This document shows, in pieces, positions 51,963-59,627 of a stretch of 64,000 nt of DNA. Source of the DNA: Pelagibius litoralis. GTDB taxonomy: Bacteria > Pseudomonadota > Alphaproteobacteria > Kiloniellales > Kiloniellaceae. Where the stretch lies: assembly GCF_011683915.1 (NCBI RefSeq), contig NZ_JAAQPH010000007.1, forward strand, positions 175,297 through 239,296, read 5' to 3'. Made by a program: the position numbers and the translations under genes. Position 1 is the stretch's first letter; each line of letters opens with the position of its first letter. The notes beneath the pieces are model-generated. The model was not told where the DNA came from. It saw nothing but the letters and a program-made list of their open reading frames with translations, and made no database searches.

Positions 51963-52625
51963 TCAGTCGCCCGCCGCAAGACGCGCCAGGGCGGCGCGGT
52001 CGCTCAGCTGGATATGGCCGCGGGTCAGGGTAAGCCAGTCGCGGCGCTGAAACTCCTTCAGGTGGCGGCTGATGACCTCTCGCGCGGTCCCCAGCTCGAC
52101 CGCCAGTTCCTGATGGGTGAGGGTCAACCGCCCTTCACCGTCGGCCAGTTCGGCCAGTTTCTGGGCCAGGCGCTTGTCGATACGCTCGAAGGCCACCTCC
52201 TCGACCACGTGCAGCAGGTCGGTGATGCGGCTGGAGTAGTCGGCGAAGACGAAGCGGCGAAATTCGGCCGAGCGCGCCATCATCTCATCGAAGGTGGCCC
52301 TGGGTACCGCGACCGCCTGGACCGGGGTCTCGGTGACGCCCTCGGCGTTGTAGGTGTCCTGCGACAGCAGGCAGGCGGTGGTCATGATGCAGCTTTCGCC
52401 GCTGCTGACACGGTAGAGCACGATCTCGCGCCCCCCGGAGGAGACCTGCTGCACCCGGACCGTGCCGTCGAGCAGCAGCAGGAAGTTTTCCGCCGGCAGG
52501 CCCGGTGCGAAGACAGTGGTCTGGGCGGGCAGCGAAACCACCTGTGCCCGCTCGGCGATCAGCGTCTGTTCGGCCGGCGTCAGCTTGGTCAGTTCCGGAA
52601 AGCGTGGGATCCAGTCGGGGGACAT
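51963..52625 (-). CDS. Crp/Fnr family transcriptional regulator
   Basis: This 220-residue regulator has a cyclic-nucleotide-binding-type barrel at about 10-125 and a winged helix at 145-215 with the recognition helix AREVISRHLKEF. It has exactly two cysteines, C79 and C85, in GESCIMTTACLLSQ, and it lacks the four-cysteine iron-sulfur set of FNR. The pair could act as a thiol switch for persulfide or redox signals. It heads the sulfide operon, and a palindrome follows its gene. The effector is not known from sequence. Confidence 0.9.
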   Translation of the reverse strand: MSPDWIPRFPELTKLTPAEQTLIAERAQVVSLPAQTTVFAPGLPAENFLLLLDGTVRVQQVSSGGREIVLYRVSSGESCIMTTACLLSQDTYNAEGVTETPVQAVAVPRATFDEMMARSAEFRRFVFADYSSRITDLLHVVEEVAFERIDKRLAQKLAELADGEGRLTLTHQELAVELGTAREVISRHLKEFQRRDWLTLTRGHIQLSDRAALARLAAGD

Positions 52626-52756
52626 CGCGAGGGGATACTCCTGAAACCTGCCCCGCGGGACGGGCGGAGCCGCCGCAAGATAGCCCGGCCGGGCAAGCGG
52701 CGTCCACCGATGGCGTCTGTGATGAGACTATCGGTGTAAACAGGAGGTCAAAGAAA

Positions 52757-52787
52757 AGGGGCGGCCCGCAAGGGGCCGCCCCGACAA
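52757..52787 (-). terminator. Intrinsic terminator after dctP
   Basis: On the minus strand GGGGCGGCCCC and GGGCCGCCCC form a stem of about ten GC pairs with a short loop, followed by TTTTCTTTG. It lies about 20 bp past the dctP stop codon. It marks the end of the TRAP operon. Confidence 0.88.
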
Positions 52788-52804
52788 TTTTTCTGTGACA
52801 CAGA

Positions 52805-53902
52805 TCAGGAATAGCGGTAGGGAACGCCGACCTTTTCCATTACTGCCGTGTATTCCTCGAAGATCTTCACCACACGGCCCGCCCGCGGACTGCTCGAGGC
52901 GACATCTTTCCAGAAGCCCTTGGCATCGGCCACGACCTGATCCCACTCTTCGGTCGGGATCGTGGTCAGCTCCATCTTGTTGCCCTCGGCGCGCAGCTGG
53001 GCCTCGCCGCCCCAGTACCAGACCTGGCGGTAGTAGTGCGACTGGTCGATGGTGATCTTGAAGAGTTCCTTCAGGTGATCGGGAACCTTCGCCCAGCTGT
53101 CGGTGTTGGCGAAGTAGGACCCGCACCAGGCGCCGGTCACGTTGTTCAGAAGGGCGTAGTTGCAGACGTCCGCCCAGCCCACCTCGTAGGCCTCGGTGAA
53201 GCCGCACCAGGCGACGCCGTCCAGCTCGCCGGTCTGCAACGCCACTTCCACATCGTCCCAGGGCACGGTCACCGGGACCAGGCCGTAGCGCGACAGGAAC
53301 CTGCCGGCGGTGGGAACGCCGAAGACGCGCTTGCCCTTCATGTCGGCGAGAGAGCGGATCGGATCTTTGGTGAAGATGTGGAGCGGGTCCCAGGCACCGG
53401 CGCCGAGCCACTCGACGCCCTCGATCTCGCCATAGGCTTCCGCCCAGATCTCGTTCAGGCCGTAGCGGTCGAAGAGCACCGGCAGGTCGAGGCTGTAGCG
53501 GGTGGAGAAGGGGAAGTAACCGCCGAAGACGCTGACGTCGACGGGCGAGGCCATGGTCGCGTCATCGCTCTGCACGGCGTCGATGGTGCCGTTCTGCAGG
53601 GCGCGGAACAACTCGCCGGTCGGCACCAGCTGATCGGCGTAGTAGAGCTCGATCTCCATCTCGCCGTTGGCGGCCTTGTTGAAGGCTTCGATCTGCGGCT
53701 TGATGACGTGGGCGCCAAGCGGTGCGCCGGAATAGGTCTGCAGGCGCCACTTGATCGGCGCAGACTGCGACAGCACCGCCGGGGCCGCCAGGGTGGAAGC
53801 GGCAACCGTGGTGGCGCCGCCGATGCCTGCTTTTTTGAGGAAATCGCGGCGGTTCGACTTGCCCGCGCTCTTCGCCGCCTTGTCATCGATTTTTTTTGTC
53901 AT
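52805..53902 (-). CDS. dctP: TRAP transporter substrate-binding protein DctP
   Basis: This 365-residue periplasmic receptor has a twin-arginine signal NRRDFLKKAGIGGATTVAAS at about 17-36 and a cut site near APAVLSQ. The mature part (IKWRLQTYSGAPLGAHVIKPQIEAFNKAANGEMEIELYYADQLVP in parts) and ELDGVAWCGFTEAYEVGWADVCNY are typical of the DctP branch often seen with 2-oxo acid binding. AGGAGCGAAGA precedes the ATG. It is the third gene of dctQ-dctM-dctP and is followed by a strong terminator. The ligand is unknown; the linked catabolic genes suggest a small polyol or its acid. Confidence 0.9.
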   Translation of the reverse strand: MTKKIDDKAAKSAGKSNRRDFLKKAGIGGATTVAASTLAAPAVLSQSAPIKWRLQTYSGAPLGAHVIKPQIEAFNKAANGEMEIELYYADQLVPTGELFRALQNGTIDAVQSDDATMASPVDVSVFGGYFPFSTRYSLDLPVLFDRYGLNEIWAEAYGEIEGVEWLGAGAWDPLHIFTKDPIRSLADMKGKRVFGVPTAGRFLSRYGLVPVTVPWDDVEVALQTGELDGVAWCGFTEAYEVGWADVCNYALLNNVTGAWCGSYFANTDSWAKVPDHLKELFKITIDQSHYYRQVWYWGGEAQLRAEGNKMELTTIPTEEWDQVVADAKGFWKDVASSSPRAGRVVKIFEEYTAVMEKVGVPYRYS

Positions 53903-53980
53903 TCTTCGCTCCTGTTCGTCGGTTTCTATCTTCTCTCGTTTGACCTTCTCGTTAGGGCCGGTCTTTTCCCGCCGCTTGGC

Positions 53981-55303
53981 CTACTTTCCGTAGATGTAGT
54001 TCGGAAGCCAGAGCGCAAGCTGGGGAAAGATCATCACCAATGCCAGGGCCAGCGCCATTACCAGGACAAAAGGCACAATGGATCGGTAGATATCGATCAG
54101 CGTTATCTCCTTTGGCGCCATCGCCCGCATCAGGAAGAGGTTGTAGCCGAAGGGGGGTGTCATATAGGCGATCTGGCAGGTGATGGTGTAGAGCACGCCG
54201 TACCAGATCAGATCGAAGCCCAGCACCTTTACCAGCGGCACGTAGAGTGGTGCGACGATCACCAGCATGGCGGTGTCGTCCAGGAACATGCCCATCAGCA
54301 GGTAGGAAAGCTGCATCATGATCAGCACCTCCCAGGGGGACAGGTTCCAGCGCGTGATGAAGAGGGATTCGATGGCCCGGGCGGCGCCGATTCCGTCGAA
54401 GATGGCGCCGAAAGCCAGCGCCGCCAGGATGATCCAGAGGAACATGCAGGAAATGCCGAGTGTCTTCTTCACCGTCTGGTGAAAGATCTGCAGGGTGAGG
54501 CGGCGTTTGGCCACGGCGGCCAGCGTGGCGCTGGCGGCGCCGACGGCTGAGCTTTCGACAAGGCTGGTAATACCCATGACGAAGAGGCCGGTCATGAAGA
54601 AGAAAATCAGAAAGGGGATGATCCCGGCGCGCAGCAGCCGCAGCTTCTCGGCCATGGGAACATCCAGCTCTTCCCTGGAGAGCGTCGGCCCGAGGTGCGG
54701 TTGGATGCGGCAGCGCACAGCGATGTAGATGATGAAGAGTGCCGCCATCATCAGGCCGGGTACGGCCCCGGCCAACCAAAGCTGGCCGACCGGCTGGCGG
54801 GCAATCATGCCGTAGAGCACCAGCACCACGGAGGGCGGCACCAGGATGCCGAGCGAAGAACCGGCCTGGACCACACCGGTGATCATGATCTTGTCGTAGC
54901 CGCGGCGCAGCATCTCCGGCAGGGCGATACTGGCGCCGATCGCCATGCCGGCGACGCTGAGGCCGTTCATTGCCGAGATGACGACCATCAGTCCGATGGT
55001 CCCGATCGCAAGGCCGCCTTTTATGTTCCCGAACCAGACGTGGAACATCTTGTAGAGATCTTCGGCGATGCGCGTCTCGGAGAGGATGTAGCCCATGTAG
55101 ATGAACAGGGGCAGGGTCATCAGCGGGAACCAGTTGAAGAGCTTGAAGGCCGCATTGAAGGGCATCTCGATGGCGCCCTGGCCATAAAGCAGCAGCGCCG
55201 CCGAGGCGGCGACAAACCCGATTGCGGCAAAGACCCGCTGCCCCATCAGGAGCATCAGCAGCATCGTCGCGAACATCGTGATGGCGATGAGTTCGTGGCT
55301 CAT
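53981..55303 (-). CDS. dctM: TRAP transporter large permease DctM
   Basis: This 440-residue permease has about twelve membrane helices and the DctM features FPLMTLPLFIYMGYILSET, GASIALPEMLRRGYDKIM with GVVQAGSSLGILVPPSVVLVLYG near 135-170, and LGISCMFLWIILAALAFGAIFDGIGAA. It transports the substrate using the sodium gradient. Its ATG overlaps the dctQ stop by 4 bp. dctP follows after 78 bp. Confidence 0.93.
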   Translation of the reverse strand: MSHELIAITMFATMLLMLLMGQRVFAAIGFVAASAALLLYGQGAIEMPFNAAFKLFNWFPLMTLPLFIYMGYILSETRIAEDLYKMFHVWFGNIKGGLAIGTIGLMVVISAMNGLSVAGMAIGASIALPEMLRRGYDKIMITGVVQAGSSLGILVPPSVVLVLYGMIARQPVGQLWLAGAVPGLMMAALFIIYIAVRCRIQPHLGPTLSREELDVPMAEKLRLLRAGIIPFLIFFFMTGLFVMGITSLVESSAVGAASATLAAVAKRRLTLQIFHQTVKKTLGISCMFLWIILAALAFGAIFDGIGAARAIESLFITRWNLSPWEVLIMMQLSYLLMGMFLDDTAMLVIVAPLYVPLVKVLGFDLIWYGVLYTITCQIAYMTPPFGYNLFLMRAMAPKEITLIDIYRSIVPFVLVMALALALVMIFPQLALWLPNYIYGK

Positions 55304-55812
55304 TGCGGCGGTTCCCCTCTCGCCTTGGCCAAGTCCTTAAAGAACATGGAAACAGCCTGAAGCAGCATCAAAACGATACCCGCAACCATGATGATCTTGA
55401 TCGGGATCATGGAGGGGTTCCACATGGAAAAATTGCGCTGATCATACTTGATCGCGTAGGCGGTGCTGGAGATCGATCCGATCAACAGGCAGACCAGATA
55501 GAACACCAGGAAGAAGCTGGTGAAGGCGTCCATCCGCGCTTTGCCCTTTTCGGAAAAGCGGTCGTAGAGCAGGTCCATCCGGACGTGATCGCCGAGTTGC
55601 AGGGAATAGGCGCCGCCGCAGATGTAATAGGCTGCCAGGATGAACTGGGCCATCTCAATGGCCCAGTGGATCGGTATGTTGAGGATGTTTCTGGTGATGG
55701 CGTTCACCAGGAGAACGCCGATCATGGCGACGATGAGATACATCGTCACGATGCCGATCTTCTCAGAGATGGAATCGATGTACTTCACATAAAGCTTTAT
55801 TGCTCTCGGCAA
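55300..55812 (-). CDS. dctQ: TRAP transporter small permease DctQ
   Basis: This 170-residue protein has four membrane helices and the DctQ pattern around NIPIHWAIEMAQFILAAYYICGGAYSLQLGDHVRMDLLYDRFSEKGKARMDA (in parts). It is the small membrane subunit of the TRAP transporter. The start is probably TTG at 55812, with AGGGGA upstream. A GTG at 55788 is the alternative. It is the first gene of the TRAP set, 94 bp after the DeoR regulator on the same strand, so the four genes may form one operon. Confidence 0.88.
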   Translation of the reverse strand: MPRAIKLYVKYIDSISEKIGIVTMYLIVAMIGVLLVNAITRNILNIPIHWAIEMAQFILAAYYICGGAYSLQLGDHVRMDLLYDRFSEKGKARMDAFTSFFLVFYLVCLLIGSISSTAYAIKYDQRNFSMWNPSMIPIKIIMVAGIVLMLLQAVSMFFKDLAKARGEPPQ

Positions 55813-55906
55813 TGCCCGAAATCCCCTGCAGCCCCAATCCGGATTTGCGCAAACCGGCGGTTTCTTTTTCTTGTCCCGCGTTCACGCCTTGTCGACTTCC
55901 CCAATA

Positions 55907-56662
55907 TCATCGCACTGTTATCTTCGCCGCCGCCAACACTTTCTGCAGCGCCGCCCCCGGGAGCTTGTCCGTCACGAGGGTATGAACCCGTTCGAGCGGG
56001 CACACCTTAAAGCTGCCTCTTTGCCCGAATTTCGAGGAATCGGCGAGGACGACCACAGAGTCGGCGTTGTCGATCATGGCGCGGGCGATCTGGGCTTCGT
56101 CGATGTTGAAGTCCATGATGCCGCCCTGGGCATCGAGGGCGCCGATGGTGATGACGGCATGATCGGCCCGGAATGTGGCGATCTGGGCGATGGCGGTGGG
56201 GCCGAGCGTCTCGCGATTGTCACCGTCAAAGCGGCCGCCGACGAGGAACACGCTGGAGCCGTTGCCCTGCGCAGCGATGGTTGCGGCGATTCTCGATGAG
56301 TTGGTCACCACCGTCAGGCCGTTCATCTTGGCGATTTCCTGGGCACACAGCAGGGTTGTCGATCCGGTGTCGATGAACAGGGTCTGCCCAGGCGAAAAAA
56401 GCGCGGCGGCCTTGGTCGCAATGGTTTGTTTCGCCGCCGCATTCTGCGCCATGCGCTCCTGAAACGGGCCTTCTGGTTCCGTCCTGGGAAGGCGCGCGCC
56501 GCCGTGGAACTTCTGCACCGCACCGGATTCGGCCAGGGTGCTCAGGTCGCGGCGGATGGTTTCGCGCGATGCCTCAAAGCGCGCGGCCAGCGCGTCGACG
56601 GTCACCTGCCGGTGCTTTTGAACAAGCTCGGCAATCCTGGCTTGTCGCATTCTTGGCCGCAT
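55907..56662 (-). CDS. DeoR/GlpR family transcriptional regulator
   Basis: This 251-residue repressor-type protein has a DeoR helix-turn-helix at residues 5-60 (RQARIAELVQKHRQVTVDALAARFEASRETIRRDLSTL in parts) and a C-terminal sugar-phosphate sensor domain with IDTGSTTLLCAQEI and VITIGALDAQGGIMDFNIDEAQIARAMI. DeoR proteins answer to phosphorylated sugars or polyols, here probably the product of the FGGY kinase. The ATG at 56662 follows AGGGGG. An ATG at 56650 is possible. It is divergent from the flavoprotein-kinase operon. Confidence 0.9.
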   Translation of the reverse strand: MRPRMRQARIAELVQKHRQVTVDALAARFEASRETIRRDLSTLAESGAVQKFHGGARLPRTEPEGPFQERMAQNAAAKQTIATKAAALFSPGQTLFIDTGSTTLLCAQEIAKMNGLTVVTNSSRIAATIAAQGNGSSVFLVGGRFDGDNRETLGPTAIAQIATFRADHAVITIGALDAQGGIMDFNIDEAQIARAMIDNADSVVVLADSSKFGQRGSFKVCPLERVHTLVTDKLPGAALQKVLAAAKITVR

Positions 56663-56810
56663 CCCCTGGCCCCCTGTTCATTCTGCTGGGGCCATGATTT
56701 CCGGCCCAAACCGCACATGGCCCATGCAACCTGACGTCACATCGGTCGATACCGTATAAACTGACCGAAATCACAAAAAGTAACTTAATATATTGATTTT
56801 ATTTGTTTAT

Positions 56811-56825
56811 TTTTCTGTCAGAAAA
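56811..56825. promoter_or_regulatory. 15-bp perfect palindrome in the DeoR divergent promoter region
   Basis: TTTTCTGTCAGAAAA has seven-base perfect arms about one central T. It lies nine bases upstream of a TTGACC -35 element. It is the best candidate for an operator in this AT-rich 258-bp region. A second, wider pair, TCGGTC (56742-56747) and GACCGA (56763-56768), lies nearer to the regulator gene. Confidence 0.55.
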
Positions 56826-56834
56826 TACATTAAC

Positions 56835-56863
56835 TTGACCGATCAGTCATTTTGATCTACGCT
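56835..56863 (+). promoter_or_regulatory. Predicted sigma-70-type promoter of the flavoprotein-kinase operon
   Basis: TTGACC (56835-56840) and TACGCT (56858-56863) are separated by 17 bp. Transcription would start near 56870, about 50 bases before the GTG start. The spacing is ideal and the -10 element is only fair. Confidence 0.5.
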
Positions 56864-56920
56864 AGCGTTCTCATTTCGATCGCACAAGTCTAAATCCTGA
56901 TCTTTAGGGGATATCGAACG

Positions 56921-58348
56921 GTGGCTTCGGGCGAACCGTCGGGCACTGCAGAGAGCTATGATGTGGCCGTGATCGGCGCGGGGGTCGTCGGCTGCGCGAT
57001 AGCCCGGCGCTTCGCGCTTGAGGGCGCGCGCGTCATCGTGATCGAAAAAGCCGCCGACATTCTCGATGGGGCCAGCAAGGGAAACAGCGGCATCCTCCAC
57101 ACCGGCTTCGATGCGCCGGTCGGCTCGCTTGAGCAGCGATGCATTGCCGAGGGTTACCGGGAATACCTTGAGATCCGGGAACGGCTTGACCTGCCGATCC
57201 TGAAAACCGGCGCCCTGGTGCTGGCCTGGAGCGATGAGCAGGCGGCGCGGCTGCCGGCTTTGATCGACAAGGCCCATGCGAACGGCGTCGATGATGTCGA
57301 GCCGCTCAGCGCGGCGGAGATTCTGGCAAGAGAACCGGGGCTGTCGGACCGGGTGAGGGGCGGGTTCCACGTGCCGCGGGAATATGTGATGGACCCCTGG
57401 ACGGCGCCCTACAGCTATCTGCTTCAGGCGATTGAGAACGGTGCCTCGTTTCTGCGCCGCGCGGAGGTGCTCGACGGCGCTTTCGACGGTGAGGCCTGGA
57501 CCCTGGAGACATCGCGGGGCCCCGTCAAAACAGGCACGGTCATCAACGCGGCGGGCCTTTATGGCGACCGGGTCGACCAGTCCCTGCTGAAGACGACCAG
57601 CTACGTCATTCGCCCGCGAAAGGGTCAGTTCGTTGTGTTCGACAAAGCGGCCTCCGAGCTGTTGTCGGCGATCCTGCTGCCGGTGCCGACGGAAGCCACC
57701 AAGGGCATCGTGATTTGCAAGACGAGTTACGGAAACGTGCTGGTCGGCCCGACGGCCGAGGAGCAGGACAGCCGCGACGATGCCTCCGTCGACGGCGACA
57801 CCCTTGCGGCCCTGCGCGCGCACGGTATCGAGATGCTGCCCGGCCTTGCCGCGTTCGATGTGACGGCGACCTATGCCGGCCTGCGCCCGGCCACTGCCGA
57901 CAAGGATTATCAGATCAATGACGACGGCGCGCGGCGCTACATCAGCGTCGGGGGTATCCGCTCGACCGGTCTCTCTGCGGCGCTGGGGATTGCCATGCAT
58001 GTCTTCGGCCTCTATACGGCCTTCGGGCTTCGCCATCGCCCGCCTTCGGACTTGCGCTGGCCAAGGGTCAGTCCGATCTCGGAATCCCAGGAACGCGCCT
58101 GGTCGCAGCCTGGCAACGACGGCATCGTCTGCCATTGCGAACTGGTCACCCGCCGTGAGATCGAGGCGGCGCTCTGCGGTCCGCTCGCCGCTGCCAGCCT
58201 TGCCGCCCTGAAACGCCGGACGCGGGTCACCATGGGGCGCTGCCAGGGGTTCTACTGCCTCGGCGAACTTGCCGAGATCACCGCCGGCCGCTTCGACACA
58301 CCGCTGGCGACGGCCTACGACCGGCGGGGCTATGACCGGCGGACCTGA
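56921..58348 (+). CDS. GlpA-like FAD-dependent oxidoreductase with C-terminal [2Fe-2S] BFD domain
   Basis: This 475-residue protein has the FAD motif GAGVVG (19-24) and a DAO/GlpA body containing GNSGILHTGFD and INAAGLYGDRVD. Its C-terminal BFD-like domain has cysteines C404/C406 (CHCEL) and C441/C446 (GRCQGFYC) that should hold a [2Fe-2S] cluster. It resembles GlpA, the catalytic part of anaerobic glycerol-3-phosphate dehydrogenase. The GTG start has AGGGGA upstream. The next flavoprotein gene overlaps its end by 17 bp, so the two probably form one enzyme. Confidence 0.87.
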   Translation: MASGEPSGTAESYDVAVIGAGVVGCAIARRFALEGARVIVIEKAADILDGASKGNSGILHTGFDAPVGSLEQRCIAEGYREYLEIRERLDLPILKTGALVLAWSDEQAARLPALIDKAHANGVDDVEPLSAAEILAREPGLSDRVRGGFHVPREYVMDPWTAPYSYLLQAIENGASFLRRAEVLDGAFDGEAWTLETSRGPVKTGTVINAAGLYGDRVDQSLLKTTSYVIRPRKGQFVVFDKAASELLSAILLPVPTEATKGIVICKTSYGNVLVGPTAEEQDSRDDASVDGDTLAALRAHGIEMLPGLAAFDVTATYAGLRPATADKDYQINDDGARRYISVGGIRSTGLSAALGIAMHVFGLYTAFGLRHRPPSDLRWPRVSPISESQERAWSQPGNDGIVCHCELVTRREIEAALCGPLAAASLAALKRRTRVTMGRCQGFYCLGELAEITAGRFDTPLATAYDRRGYDRRT

Positions 58349-59594
58349 GGGCGCGGGCCTGCCCGCTGGCTGCGACGTCGCGATCGTCGGCGCCGGCCCT
58401 GCCGGTCTGGGCGCCGCTGTCCGTTTGAAAGCGCTGGGCATCGACGCCGTGGTGCTGGACCGGGAGGCCGAGGCCGGTGGCATCCCGCGGCACTGCGGGC
58501 ACTACCCTTTCGGCATGCGGGAATTTCACCGGGTTCTGAAAGGCCCGGACTACGCGCGGCGGCTGGTTGAAGAGGCACAGGCCGCGGGCGTCAGGCTGTT
58601 TCCGCAGACCACCGTGGTGGCCCTGGAGAAGGGGCCGCGCCTGATCGTCGCGACGCCCGCCGGCAAGGCGGCGCTCCAGGCGAAGCGGGTTCTGCTTGCC
58701 ACCGGCGTTCGCGAGCGCAGCCGCGCCGGGCGTCTTGTCGGCGGCAACAGGCCCTTCGGCGTCATCTCGACCGGTGCCCTGCAGCAACTGGTTTACCTGA
58801 AGGGCGCGCGCCCTTTCCTGCGCCCGGTGATCGTCGGGTCCGAACTGGTCTCCTTTTCCGCGATCCTGACCTGCCGTCACGCGGGCATCCAACCGGTGGC
58901 GATGGTCGAGGCCAACGACAGGGTGACCGCCTGGTGGTTCGCCGCCGGCCTGGCGCGCCTGACCGCTGTGCCGCTTCATATGAAGACAAAAGTCATGCGC
59001 GTTCTCGGCCGCGACCTTGTCGAAGGTGTCGAGGTACGAGACGCCGCGGGGCGGGAGCGCAGCATCGAAGCGGACGGCGTGATCTTCACCGGTCAGTTCC
59101 TGCCCGAGGTCCCGTTGCTGCGGGCCGCGGGCCTTGTGCTTGATCCGGGTAGCGGCGGGCCGGCGGTCGATCAGTTCGGGCGCTGTTCGGACCCGGCCGT
59201 CTTCGCGGCGGGAAACCTGTTGCGCCCGGTGGAAACCGCCGGCTGGTCCTGGCGCGAGGGCGTCTTTGCCGCCGGGATGATCGCGCGGAGTCTTGCCGGT
59301 CATCTGCCCGACGCCGCCGCAAACGTACAGATCCGGCCCCGTGACGGCTCGGCAATCAGGTTCGTGATGCCGCAGAGGCTGGCGCTGTCCGTTGTGGAGG
59401 GCGCCATGGCGAGCGCCCAGATCCGCGTCACGCGACCGCTGCGCGGAACCCTCGTCGCCCGCCAGAACGGCAAGACCTTGTGGTCGGGCCGGATCGCCAG
59501 CCGTCCCGAGCGCCGCCTGCTTCTGCCGCTGCAGCCGCTTGTGGCGCAGGCGGTTGCCGGTACGATCGAGGTCGGCCTGTCGGATGAGTTCTGA
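58332..59594 (+). CDS. GlpB/NAD(P)-oxidoreductase-type flavoprotein subunit
   Basis: This 420-residue pyridine-nucleotide-disulfide-type flavoprotein has GAGPAG at 20-25, AGGIPRHCGHYPFGMREFHR, LLATGVRERSRAGRLVGG and a C-terminal FAD contact AAGNLLRPVETAGWSWREG. It resembles the second subunit found beside GlpA-like proteins with BFD domains. The last 85 residues are an extra beta-rich part not seen in the minimal fold. It overlaps the upstream gene by 17 bp, and the kinase gene follows after 33 bp. It probably takes electrons from the GlpA-like subunit. Confidence 0.85.
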   Translation: MTGGPEGAGLPAGCDVAIVGAGPAGLGAAVRLKALGIDAVVLDREAEAGGIPRHCGHYPFGMREFHRVLKGPDYARRLVEEAQAAGVRLFPQTTVVALEKGPRLIVATPAGKAALQAKRVLLATGVRERSRAGRLVGGNRPFGVISTGALQQLVYLKGARPFLRPVIVGSELVSFSAILTCRHAGIQPVAMVEANDRVTAWWFAAGLARLTAVPLHMKTKVMRVLGRDLVEGVEVRDAAGRERSIEADGVIFTGQFLPEVPLLRAAGLVLDPGSGGPAVDQFGRCSDPAVFAAGNLLRPVETAGWSWREGVFAAGMIARSLAGHLPDAAANVQIRPRDGSAIRFVMPQRLALSVVEGAMASAQIRVTRPLRGTLVARQNGKTLWSGRIASRPERRLLLPLQPLVAQAVAGTIEVGLSDEF

Positions 59595-59627
59595 GTCGGA
59601 TAAGTTCTGGGTCGGGAGATTATTGAG

